This document shows positions 34,181 to 46,789 of a stretch of 64,000 nucleotides of DNA, one piece after another. Within the stretch, counting starts at the first letter, position 1. Every line of letters begins with the position of its first letter. The notes beneath the pieces are model-generated. The model made no database searches, had not been told where the DNA came from, and worked only from the letters and a program-made list of their open reading frames with translations. Source of the DNA: Dirofilaria immitis. Taxonomy: Eukaryota; Nematoda; Chromadorea; Rhabditida; Onchocercidae. The DNA lies in assembly GCA_024305405.1 (NCBI GenBank), contig JAKNDB010000110.1, positions 1,736,001 to 1,800,000 of the forward strand. The letters are read 5' to 3'. Made by a program: the position numbers and the translations under genes.

Positions 34181-37100
34181 GCATATCTTTAGTATGTGAC
34201 TAAAATAAACTTTGTAAATACGAAATAAGAATGTCACCCGCATATCAGACTGAAATATATGTTCTAAAAATTCTTTAAGAAATCTTGAAATTTCTTTAAT
34301 AAAATAAGGAAAATTTGCTTTAAATTTTATGATCGAAAAAGAAAATTGAGCTTGTATATACATATATACATACATTTACAATAAGGAGGAAATTTTTCAT
34401 CAGGTTTTTTGCATTTACTATTTGAAGTCGTGAATTTCAAACAGAAGTTTTCGACGATTTTATGATTCTTAATCTTAAATTTTTAAATTTACATAATTTT
34501 ACTATAGCTTTTGACGTATGCTTCCATCACTATTATTCATCTATGATTTTTTTTTTTGTTATTTTTCATTATCGAAATCTCGTTTATCTTTATCAAGTCA
34601 TGGGTTTGGAAAAAAACGTTGAAATTCCAAACGAAAAGGTAAATATGAATAAAAATTAATAATTTGGAATCACATCAAATTTTTAGTTTTGAAAGAAGTC
34701 TAAATTTGCTTTACTGATTCGAAATTTGATAAGTACTTATTGTTACGCTGCGTGGTGCTCTACTTTTTTGCTCTACTCTTGGTCCTTTTGTTTTAAAAAT
34801 CTACAAATATGTTTTTGAAATCTATAAATTTTGATCAAATAATTTTCTCTACATTGCACTTATTTAGGTGAAGCCCTTTTCTCATCTCATTTTTCTAACT
34901 TCTTCATAGATTAACGAAACTTTAACGTTTTGAATGCATTTCCTAATTTAGGATTATAAAGAAAATATTACTTGAAATATGATGCATGATATATTTTAGA
35001 ATTTGCGTAGATTTGAAGATTTTAATGATTTAAAAATTTTATTATCGTACCTTTTTGTTTGAAAACAAGCAAAAGAAAATCCCTTATTGTTTATATATAA
35101 ACAAAATTAATATTAGCTGTTTATTCGTACTTTAAAAAAAATTTATTGATAATTTTAAAAGAAATTATTAGAATGCGATAACAAATGAATGCTTGCTGTT
35201 TAATTTTCTACTTTCATTAAAATGTGTCGAAATCAGAATATTTTTTTATGAAATAATTTATGACAATCGTTTCGATATTTTAGAATATTCAGAAAAAGAA
35301 GGAAGATAAAAAAACAGAATTTTGATTCCAAAAGGATTATCTTTATTTTTCAAATTGCCATGACAATGATATTTTGGCTCATCTTCTGCCATCACAGATT
35401 TGACATATGTTAGACTAAAGTCAATGTCAGCAGGAGTTCATAATATTCTAAAATTAGCCATCGTTTTGCTTCAATATTTTCCCATTTATGATAAGCTGTT
35501 TCAAGTAGAAAGAAATGAAATAGAAGTGAATTTATTCGACAAACTTTAAATGATTATGCTAACATAAAGAGCACGAGAAAATTGATGAACAATTGGCATC
35601 TTTTACGTAAATATTTTCGATATACCATCAAATCACAAATAATTTGATTTAATCGAGCTCGATTTAATATTAGTTTTAGTTAATTGAGAACTGTTAAATT
35701 TTGAAAATCGAATTACTTTTATAATTCATGTTACTACTTATTCATATTCTTAAAGATTTGTTTGGAGTTATTTTGATTATAACTAGTAAATATCAACAAT
35801 TGATATAAACAATTGAGTTTTAAGTTTTTTTAAAAATAATAAAATAAATCGTCTCATAAATAAGCAATCACAATTCACCGATATAAAATTGTTTCAATAA
35901 AATTTTATAAAAATCGTCGGTAATTTAATCATTTACCTTTCGATTAAATAATAATTACGAGACAATGTTAAGCTTCATTTGACATAAATTGCTAATGTTA
36001 ATTATATTTTTATTTAAAAATCGATAAGTTTCGACTGATAGCAACAATCGAATAATATGAATAGAATCTAAAAAATCTCGACCTTATTCTAATTAGTCAT
36101 TAGTGAGAGTAATATTTTTTTCTCTCTTGTGAGATTTTTCAACTCTATCATTAAGCTTTTAGCAGCACAATAATTGTGAATATAATAATTACGAGAGTAT
36201 TCGATCAAACAACAGGATGATATAGCTAACATATCCGAGTTTTTCTACAAATTTTAAATGGTTAATCACAAATGTTGATCTCTCTTCTGAATTCAAATTC
36301 AAATTTATAGATTTATCCGTTTTGCATTTGCAAAAGGAGATTCTTTAATGCTGCAGTATTAATTGTCCAATTATTTTACTCTATACTTGAAAAAAAAAAG
36401 GTTTGCATCTAATCGGAACCGTTTTTCTCGTCACAAACAAATACTTCGATTCATTTATAGGTTTTCTAAATTTGAAACCAAACGAAGGATTTTAATTTTT
36501 ATGATTACCATTTCCGGATTCATCAGATTTCATTCCTTTTTCTTTGCAATATTATCAAATTTTTTTTTTTCAAAATTTTGTTGCTGCAGAAATGAATTAG
36601 AATAGATTTAATTTGTATATATTCCATTTTTCGAAATAAAATAAACAATTGAATCTAATTACCAATTATTTATATGTAAAATTGTTAGATATTTATATTT
36701 AATTTACGTGTAAAATATTTAATAATTAATTCGCTCATTCATTTTTTTTTGCTTCAAAACATATTACCATTATTTATGCTTTGCTTTTTTGCCATTTTTT
36801 TCTTTTCGTTTCATTTTATTTGCATTATTTTTTAAAGTATTTGTGACATTCGCATACATAGCATTTACCAAGTATCATAGAAGAATTTTGACATATCAAG
36901 CATCGTAGAATAGAACAACTAAGAAAGAAAGCTAGTCAAATTAAATTTCATTTGTATATTTTCTACTCATTTTCAAGAATGTAAATTTAATTCTATCAAC
37001 ACTTATTAGGATGCACTTATACGAATTCATTATTAATATTATACACAGACACATACGCATGGTACAAATATAGATAGATCTATGAGTACATAACAAAGTT

Positions 37101-39735
37101 CCACATTCATTTGTTTATTTTCGATCAGATGAATGACATATTGATTTTAAAACATTTTCATCTAATTCCATCTTCAGCATACACTAATATTATTGGGAAG
37201 TATCTGTAGCAATTCATTTTGTTGTAATATATATCATATTTAATTAAAATTTATTATTTTTTTCTTTAGAAGCTTTGAATCGGAAATTTTCATTGATAAA
37301 TTATTTCATCGTATAAAAGCTTGTCAAATTTTTCACACGTTTTATTCTACAAATTTGCTCAGTTTTTATTTTTGATTCAATTTCATCTTTTCCCAGCACA
37401 TATGTGCAATGAAAGAGAGTAATAAACCACTGCTAGCTTGAATACTTTTATGTTCATGATTCATATTTTTACGAAATTATCCGTAATATCGTAAATAGTT
37501 AATATATACATTTAATATATGTTTATTTTTTCGTACGTTATCAATAAGATTATGTGTAATCATTCGCAGTCATTAAGATTTTTGTATCTATAATAAGCTT
37601 TAAAAAGAAAAAGGAAAAATAATTTGTTGATAAAGAGTATTGTTATTGTTTCGATTTGCTTAAGCTTTTGAGAACTCATTTCTGTTATCAATAATAGTCA
37701 TTTTTGCCATCCCAAAAAGTATCTGTCATAACAAAATTTCATGAAGAGTGGAAAGTGAGAAAAAGGAAAAACGAGAAGTTCAAATGGTAATACAATCTTA
37801 ATATTAGCTGTAGAATTATTATCTTTCCTTATTTTTCTATAAAATTTACTTATATGCGATTCTTAACAAAATTTGCCCGCACATATTTTAATTATAATCA
37901 TCTAATAAAACTGACAAAATTTCAGTTAATAACTATGCATTTGATAAACCAATAACTTTGATGAATTACATCTATCATATAAGCTTCAAATAATTGATCA
38001 GTATGATGATTCCATTCGATTTAATCATTTCATTCGTTAAAACAATCTTTTCAACCAATTGATGTTATAATTTAATTTTATTAAGAATTTGTTTTTGTTT
38101 TTTAATAAAAGAAAATAATTGAAATTTGTAGATTGTTGTCGAAGAAAGACCTAAATAAGATTAGCACAGTGAATGAAAGAAAAGAAATATTATGGGAAGA
38201 ATTTGTGAATTTGTGTCATTTGATTTGAGCAACACATTTAAGATTATATTGCCAGAGAAAAAAATATATTTACATATTATAAGGCTAAAGTTTTATTCCT
38301 TATTCATATATTCATGAATAGAAATATTTAATCAAATTTTATATCATAGAATTATTTTCCCGCTATATACATATTTTCATTCACTTATTATATATTATTC
38401 ATTTCCATATACTCATTTGTTACGCAATCTATAATTACATGCGTTGATAATTTATGTTTAGAAATTTTGACATTTAAAATTTAATTTTGATATTCATATC
38501 TGTGAATATTATTTTAAAAAAATTGGTAAAAACTTTTTTGCATTTTTTAAATAATAGCAAAACAAATAGGGAAATTAATAAATGAATTCTTGAAAATTTA
38601 ATAGAAAATTTTCAGATAAATGGAAAAGAATTTGATTGATTCTAGATAAGTTGGATAATCAAAGTTTTAATCTTACAATAGCAACGAATATGCTTACATT
38701 AATCTTATGCATTTTTCTCGTCCATTTTTCTTTCTTCTTTTCATTAATTTTCAATTAAAAAAAAATAGATAATTGTTAAATTGCTGAGGAAAAAGAAAAA
38801 GGAAAAAATGAAGGGATATATAATGTACACAGTTTGCTTAATTTACAAATTCATTGCAAGGAACAAATAAAACGGAAATGGATATCCTTTCTTTTTCCTT
38901 TTATTATTATTATTATTTAAAAGAAAAATATCAAAATAAACTTTTTGTAGAAAAAGCAAAAATTAACATTTTTGCTTTTTCCTTCCTTAATTTCCTTATG
39001 TTTGCGAGAAATCGGATGTTTTTGAAAACTGTATATTTAGTTCTCTTTTTCTCTTTCTGTGATCTAAAAATTCTCAATATCAATTATCAACTTGAGGAAT
39101 ACATCCTTTCTCTCTCTTTTCTTTTTTCATCCTTTTTTCTTTTCTCTCTCCCTCTCTCTCAAGAAAAAAACAATCTTTCAACCGAAATTTTTCTGTAACA
39201 GGAATGGTTTTTTACTACTACTTGTTGCTATTGTAATGCGTAATCAAATAGGATAACTTAATTTTTGACAAATTAGTATTTCTATTTTTCTTTTCAAATT
39301 TAATTATAGCAAAGAAAAAAAAGTTAAGTGAAGTGAAATATTTGTCATAGTATAATGAGAAAGTTATAAATAATTTATTGAAAAGACATTATCGAATAAT
39401 ACGCGTGTCTGGGAAGGTTACAATGTAACCCCATTTTACTCATTCGTCCTTCTTTCTCTTCTACTGTCCGTATCTTACATCAACTATCAACAGCTGATGA
39501 TGATGATCAGCATCGAAAGATAAAATGAGGGGAGGTCCAATAAGAAGATAAAGCCTTAGGAAAAGAGTTAAGCAAACAGATGAGATAGATAGATATATGA
39601 GAAAATAAGAATCAATTTTATCTTCTCATTTTGTTTGAAAAAGATCGAAATGATTCTGAATTAACCTTTATTATATGGTAGCTTTTACTCGATGTCTTCA
39701 GCATTTGGATTAGTGTGATATATCAACATCAATTC

Positions 39736-39736
<1 letters not shown>

Positions 39737-39780
<44 letters not shown>
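39737..39780. repeat. (TTA)n microsatellite
   Basis: About 14 consecutive trinucleotide units, some 160 bp upstream of the predicted first coding exon of the claudin-like gene. Confidence 0.95.
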
Positions 39781-39943
39781 GTCTTCAATTTTCCATTGTT
39801 TCATTATTCAACAGCAAACAGCAGACCGTTGAATAATTCCGACTGTCAAATTTTTGGATTTATAAATCCTATTATTATTCGTTATCTGTAAAGCTGCTTC
39901 TTATCATTTTATTAATTCTGTTGGCATAATTAAAAATCGAAAA

Positions 39944-42900
39944 ATGCAACTGCTTGACAATGCTGTTGACCTTCAAGGATCTCAAGTGCTTAATGTGAAA
40001 CGGTTTGTCTTTGTCGAATATTTTTTCTTCTTTTTTTTTTGTCCTTTTACGATATCATTCCTTTTCTCATTTCCATTTCATTCATTTCGATTTCATTTTT
40101 CTGAAATATCATATAATTGATAGATGTTGCTTGTTCTAATGGACATTCAATTTCTATTGATTATTTTGGATTATTATTGCAGCATGCAAGGTATGATATT
40201 ACTTATTGTTAAATGAATTAAGTTTGAATGATATAATTATCACCATTTTCAATGATCCAGTTGTACGAATGTATTTTTCTTACAAGATTATATTAAAATC
40301 TATTACAAATTTTATTATATTTCAGCTAAACATAAGAGATCGGAAAATAATCACGATAATATTTCGTGCTTAAAAAAATATCTTAACCTAAATAATCATC
40401 CTTTGTTTACTACTTGCTTATTTATTTTTATTCTTATCAAATTTATCATTTTTCTAATTTTCCAATCTTATAAAAACCTCGTTTCTTTTTCATGCTAGAA
40501 TAATGCTGATTATATTATTGCTTACATTTTAATCATTCTATTGTTTAAAGAGAAAGAAGGGAAAAACGAAAGACGAGGTGAAAAATTGAGGTAGAAAATG
40601 CAATCTGCTCTCGTCATATTGATCATGTAAGATAGGTTGAAGTATCCGAAAGGATTCATTATGATTACTAAATTTGAATGAATAGGAAGAAAAGCCCTTG
40701 AAAGAGGCAAAATAATATGCTACTACTTGAAATTTCATTTGATAACTTCTACAAAAACATCATTTTTTGATGTATTGTTCAAAAAGATATCTTCGAGATT
40801 ATTTCTAACAAATTAGAAACAATAGTTCAAGAATTTTTTTCCTTTATCGTTGCAATTAAAGAAGTTGAAAAATTGTTTATGAAGAAAATTTAGCAAATAC
40901 TGTATGATTTATTGAGTGAAAGTAGGATGAGATATGAGATGGTTCGAGAAGGTTAGTAAAAGCAACGAAACTTTTGTTTTTTTTCTATTCTCTTACATAA
41001 ATTGTTTCCATTGCTGGGACTTCTCATTCATTCATTCATTCATTCATTCATCATTATCTGCCGTATCTTTAATCCATTGTCTTTTGCACTCCTGTTCTGT
41101 TGTTTTTTTTTTTTTTTTCAATTTCAATTTTCAATTTTTTTGCTTTCTTATTTTATTTTTATACGCATAAATATTGCCCATCAGCAACTATTATTTGCTG
41201 CAAAAGAATAATTTTAATCAAATAAAGCAAGAAAAGAAATGAAGATATAATATTTTAGTTATTGATTTTCTAACATAAAAGTAATCATTTCACTAAATTG
41301 ATAGTATTTTAAAACTTGAACTGTTTTTGTCTTTTCAAATTTCCTCGTTCTTTCATCAATTAAAAAGACGAAGTAGTACTAAAAGAACGAAGAAAGAGAG
41401 GGAAAAAGAAAGGTGTAAGAGATGATATAAGGAAAAAATAAAGTTTTTAGAATTTGAACATTTGTATTATACTAACACGAACTCATTTATTTTAAATAAT
41501 TGTTTATAATCGAAAATTGGAACAGCCTGTTGCTCTCTTAAACACTTCTCACTTACTAATTAGTATAACATCTTTACCAGTTGAAGTCATTACACAGCAA
41601 CAAAGTTATAAATTAAGGAAATTCGAACTGTTTTTATTTTACAAATTATAAAAATTTCATAATATTTTCCTTTCCTTTATGTTTATACGATAGACTAATT
41701 GAATTATTTGTCTTTTTTTTCTTCCTTTTTTTATTCTCAATATATTTAGATTTAAAACTATATTTCATATATTTGATACAACGAACTTTCAAACATCAAT
41801 CATTTGAAAAAATTTTACAACTAATTTATATTGCTTCGTATTACACCAAAACGTGGGATATTTCGCATCTTTTTGATTGATAAATCTTGTTCTAAATGAT
41901 CAAAGCTTGATAAATTAACACGAATTTACATTGATAATAAATTTTCAAATTTCATCTTTCTTAGGTATCATTCAGTTGTATGGCAACGGCGATGTATGGC
42001 ATTTGCAACTCTTCTTGCGTATGTTCGTTTTTTTCTCAATTTTTCTTTTTTTTCTTTTTAATTTAGCAGACTTCTTCGAATAAATAATGTCTGAAGTATG
42101 TAGTTGACTGATTATTTTTGGATATAATCCGATCATTGTCGAAAATAATTAATCGAAAAAATATATATATATATATATATACAGTTTCTAATACGGTTTC
42201 GATGTAAAGAATTGTAGTAAACGATATATTGTTATTGTTATTTTTATTATTATCCCATCTAATTTTCATAGATAGAATTAAAACTTGATGAAAATAATAA
42301 TTAAGGGAAATTATGCAAAGAACATATTGTTAGAGAATGCGTAAAATTTATGATCTTCAAGATATTTATTTGAAGTTAAATATTGAAATCATCGTAGGAA
42401 AAAGGAAAGAAATATTAATGAAGCTAGTCGTAGCTTTTTACAAACTCTGTTCTTTTTATATTTTAATAAATTATGGAAAATTGAGGAAAGCAAAATGTTG
42501 GAATGATTAATATCTTACAGCTTAATCGAGATTTTATTTGCTTTTGAAGCCTAGTGAAAAAAGGAAACAAAGAGAGAAATAGAATGGAAATGAAAGAAGT
42601 CAAATGAATAATAAAAACTAGGGGCTATATGAATAATTTGAGTTGCTTAATATAAGGCCTAAACATTTCTTCGAGATATAAATAAGTCTTAAGAAACAAA
42701 TATAAGGAAAACGAATGTGATTATAAATAAGAATTAACTAAAATGTAATTTCAGATAGCAATTGTTATGTTTGTAATTTCATTGCTCACACCCAATTGGA
42801 CGATAATCGATTTTACAAATACAGACCTCGAAGAAATTCATGTGCAATTAGGTGTTTGGGAGAATGGCGAACAAAAATAAATGATACGAGCCAAATTGGT

Positions 42901-44924
42901 ATGTTAATCTTTGATTTTAGTTTTCTTTTCTTTTTCCAAGTAACATCAAAATTGTTTTAGGGTAATTTTAGGATGGAAAGTTTGGATTTTTCAAAAACGA
43001 CAACTTCACATTCAGTTTTTCACGAAAAATTATTGAATTTCAACTTTCAGTGGAATGGATACCGCATTTTCCAAAGCCTCCGGAGCATGTTCTTCGACTT
43101 GCGGATGCTGATCTCAAACGTTCGTTTAGCCTTTTCTTACTTCATGTTACTTCTTTTTTTGTTTTGACAATTTGTTTCATCAGAAATAAAAAGAATAGAG
43201 AAAAATAATTCAAGGTACGAAATGAAATTGTATTAAAGTAGTAAAATATATTCTGTTCAGAGTTTTAAAAGTACAAAATTTACGTTGACTAACTGAAGTT
43301 TTTTTGCAAAAAAAAAATATCTAAAATGAAATCTATGAAAAATGTCTTTTGACTGATCGAGTATAACTGTTGTGAGGATCATTATTGTATTTATAATTTA
43401 AATTATCTTAATATATTTATGATAATAACTTCGGATTTGACTTATACGCAAAAAGTAAAATTGATAAAAGCAAACAGTAAATATTTTTGGCAAAAGTATA
43501 ATTTGCATTGTTGAAGATAAGGCAGAAAATCAAAATAATTGATTAGAATAGATCGTCTTAATTTTTAGACTTCTATTTGGTGCAAATGGTATTTGGTATT
43601 ATATCACTGGTACTAATGTTCTCGAACAACGCACTTGCAATATATACATTTTATCATCATCGTTATATTTTTAAACGTTTGGTTGCATGCCTTTATGCTG
43701 TTATTGGTAAACTTTTAATTATTTTACACTTTCTTTTTTTTTATTTTAAATTAATCAAAGGTTAAATCTATCCTTAGTTCTTAATAGCATTGAAAATATG
43801 AAATTAAGCAAGAGAGAAATTAGTTTTTGATCAAAACAATAACGTCATTGAAACCGAAATATTTTAATCAAGCATTAAAACATCGTTCAGAATTTTATTT
43901 AAATCTATAATTCTTAACAAATTTTTTAGCGATGTGTATCGTTGTTATGATAGAGATATTAACGAACAGCATTAGTGAATGGAATCGTTCCGTTGCGGAA
44001 CAAGCGAAGGTCTAGAGTATTTTTTTTTTTTTAAATGAAAATTATGAAACACGAATAGTCTTGACAATGTTTTTAAATATTACCAAAAATTTTAGTAGAA
44101 TTTTATCATGTGGGCAAGAAGAGATTTTATCGTGGGTGTAAATTTTTCTGAATGTTCTAGATTCTATTGCTTGCATTCTTTTTCTTCTTAGGTATTTTGC
44201 TAAAAAAATGATTTGATATGAATGTAGATAAAACGATAATAAAAAAATCAACTGTAGACAAGAAACGCTATTTCATAAAGTATGTGGAATATTAAAAATT
44301 AATGAAATTGAAGTTGTCCTCCTTTCCGGAAATCGATATTCCATTAGTTTTTCTTTGAAAACTACAAAGCTAATGTTGCTAAAGTAGTTTATTTTTTAAA
44401 AGCGATCAAAAATATATGTAGTTGTACTCGTTGAATTAACAAATTCTATTTAAAACCCGAAACATTACATCCTCATATATTACGGTTGCAATGAACAAAA
44501 TAACATCCATTGTTCCAGTCTTTATCTCATTTTCAGTTCAAATTTTCGCAATTGTGTCATTCGAATTAAAAATTAACTATATGACGAAAACTGGAAAACA
44601 TCAGAAACAGTTTTTGGTTAACGTTAGAAACCTTTTCAAAAAAGTATAAATCGTAATGCCATATATTATTTCGTTGATAATGAGAGATTGTCTGTGATTT
44701 TAAAGGACCCACAAAAATGTTAAAAATGTATGTTGCAGAATATAGAATGGGATTATTCAGTGGGTCAAACGACAGGTTTACCCACGTATTTAGCATGGAC
44801 ATGTGTGCTTATTTATCTATTCGCTGCAGTGTCATTTGCGCTCGGATCGCATAAGCATAAGGGTTCACGAGCAGCAACCGCCGAATTTGAAATCGAAGAT
44901 CGACCGATTCATATCGGACGGTGA
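39944..44924 (+). CDS. Claudin/PMP22-like four-transmembrane protein
   Basis: Seven exons: 39944-40002 (ATG), 41965-42022, 42755-42898, 43051-43119, 43569-43706, 43930-44009, 44739-44924 (TGA). The first exon ends in CG and the second opens with G, giving Arg in phase; the second exon's donor is read at 42023 (phase 0), with 42019 as the alternative. Four hydrophobic segments can be seen: MAFATLL through VISLL, then FGIISLVLMF, LYAVIGAMCIVVMI and a last one around CVLIYLFAAVSFALG. The first extracellular loop has LTPNW and GVWGEWRT, resembling the W...GLW signature of the claudin/PMP22/calcium-channel-gamma superfamily, but lacks the usual cysteine pair. The cytoplasmic tail is short and charged (EFEIEDRP). 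Likely role in junctions or as a channel accessory subunit, like C. elegans clc or nsy-4 proteins; no specific orthologue is claimed. The GGG run at 42858-42860 appears one base short, since the frame otherwise stops before the intron. Intron 1 is about 2 kb. Confidence 0.7.
41025..41050. repeat. (ATTC)n microsatellite
   Basis: Six to seven tetranucleotide units inside intron 1 of the claudin-like gene. Confidence 0.9.
42158..42181. repeat. (AT)n microsatellite
   Basis: AT tract inside intron 2 of the claudin-like gene. Confidence 0.85.
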
Positions 44925-46789
44925 TTTACTAATCTAAGACATGAACCTGATTCCTGATTCATTTTTTTATCCTTTTCGTAATTATTATTTATAGTGTTGC
45001 TCTCTTTCACTATTCCATTTTTTTTTTTTTTGATTCTTAAACTACCGAATAAAAAGACGCGATTGACAGCAATACCAAACCTTATGATATTCAGAAAATC
45101 CTTGATACCTGTTCTACGACGATTAACAGTTGACTGTCGCTAATTAGTTTTTCGCAATAATTAGCTACCATAAATTTCATTAGCAGGCAAGGCAGCAAAA
45201 TATAATAGGCGAAATGCCTGATGAAGAAGATAATCTAATTCAAGGCCTTATAACATTCAGTCAAGTTAGAAACTTAGATCATTTACTGTCTGGTATTTCT
45301 AATCTATTGGATGCTTTCAATATAAACAGAGGTATTACTTAGGAAAAGGATAAAATTTATTTGATATTAACATATGCGTGGTAAATATATTGTGATGCAG
45401 CACATTAAACCATATAAATTTAAAATAACATAATCACAAGTATTATCGAATATTACGAAAATTGGAAGAGGCAGTGAGCAATGAAAAGGACTGTTATTTT
45501 AGTAAATACCACTTCATTCTTGGGATTAGAAAAAATCGAGACGAAAAATATGAAATCCATAACAACATTCAGAAGCCAATTCCTATCCAGATATGCAACG
45601 AAAGTAGCAAAATTTATTGAAAAAGTCTTAATTCCAACACTGCAAAGAAACCGCAGCTTAATTGTGATATGTTTAACATTTGAAATTCGAAAGAGCTGTT
45701 AAAATACATTTTTACTCCCGAAAAATTTCGTTAAACGAATTCCACCTAATCAAACAAAAATGAGTAGTAATCTATACAATTTTTGCATAAAACTAAGAAT
45801 GATAAGGAAATATTCACAGGTCTCTGTTTATTTGTTTATAGCGCCTAAATCGGAATGGATAATGAAATCAAAAAAGAAACAACAATAATTCAGATCAAGA
45901 TCGTATGAAAAAAACGCTGAAATAACCAAATTTCAGACTAAATAATCAGCGGAAAAAAGTTGAAAGACTATCATAATTAACAAGGCCGCATGATCGAGCA
46001 ATGAGAGGAAAAAACATTCTAATGACAAGCAGTTTTAAAGTATTTCACACCAGAGAGTGCAATTAAACATTTGGATAAAAGGATTATAAATTCTTTCCTT
46101 GAATTACTCCGACACAAGATCAGTAGAGGATAGATGTTTTGTTCGCAAGATTTTTATAACAGTTTAATCTATAATTACGCGACTCCTTAACTTAATGGAA
46201 ACTATTTTCTCTAACAGTGATAAAGTAAGCTCGAAAAAAAGTGATTAAAATATAGACAGAGTTCGCCACTACAAATTATGATCGCACTTCCAGTATTAAC
46301 TGGTTAACAACAAAAGAAAAGAGTCAACAAATACAAAATCGGTTGTCATGCAAATTTTAAACATATTGAAAAATTTATAACTTTTGTTCGAAACTTATTG
46401 GGAGAATTATTCAATATGTGTTCAGTATGCAAAAAGCTATAAAGCACAATCAATTTGAGCAGCTGGGAAAAAAATTTGGACAAGTAATATCAAAAAGTAA
46501 TTTTTTTAAAGGAACTGCTTTACACAGGTAAATTGGTTTTAATTATACAAGAATTACGGTACCTTCGACGTAAATTAATTTTAATACCTTCGAATAAGAT
46601 ATTATTAGGCTGGCTATTCGGAAATTTATCATATCTGATATAACAAATAGTTGGCTTATGCAAGATTTTGAAATATTCAGGAAATAGCTATAAAAATAGC
46701 AAGAATTCATTCTGGATTCAATACGCTTACAAGATATTATGAAGTAAAGCAGGAATGACAAAATCTCAAAATAATAAACCTTTAATGAT
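44925..46789. other. Convergent intergenic region with weak coding-like debris
   Basis: This separates the 3' ends of the claudin-like gene (+) and Cbl (-). A 5'-ATG stretch at about 45213-45335 (beginning MPDEEDNLIQGL) and scattered frames at 45476-45770 and 46320-46470 look more protein-like than random AT-rich DNA. They are broken by stops every 20-50 codons and show no domain. They could be an old retroelement or pseudogene fragment. No feature is called. Confidence 0.4.

Larger units (their letters stand above)
32076..39943. other. Long gene-poor, AT-rich interval
   Basis: Nearly 8 kb with no exon that shows a recognisable domain or phase-compatible neighbours. Open frames here (for example 34151-34375, 36363-36605, 38854-39198) translate to Phe/Lys/Ile-rich low-complexity peptides typical of AT-rich DNA. 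It contains the nested inverted repeat at 33129-33863, AT microsatellites and a TTA microsatellite at its right end. Regulatory DNA for the flanking divergent genes is likely but not identifiable. Confidence 0.55.

Noticed and set aside
38854..39198. 114-codon plus-strand ORF
   Set aside because: Composition is Phe/Ser/Lys/Tyr-rich, as expected from T-rich tracts. No splice partners or motifs.
45481..45702. 73-codon plus-strand ORF as a gene
   Set aside because: No domain, and the neighbouring frames look equally protein-like with frequent stops. Treated as possible debris only.
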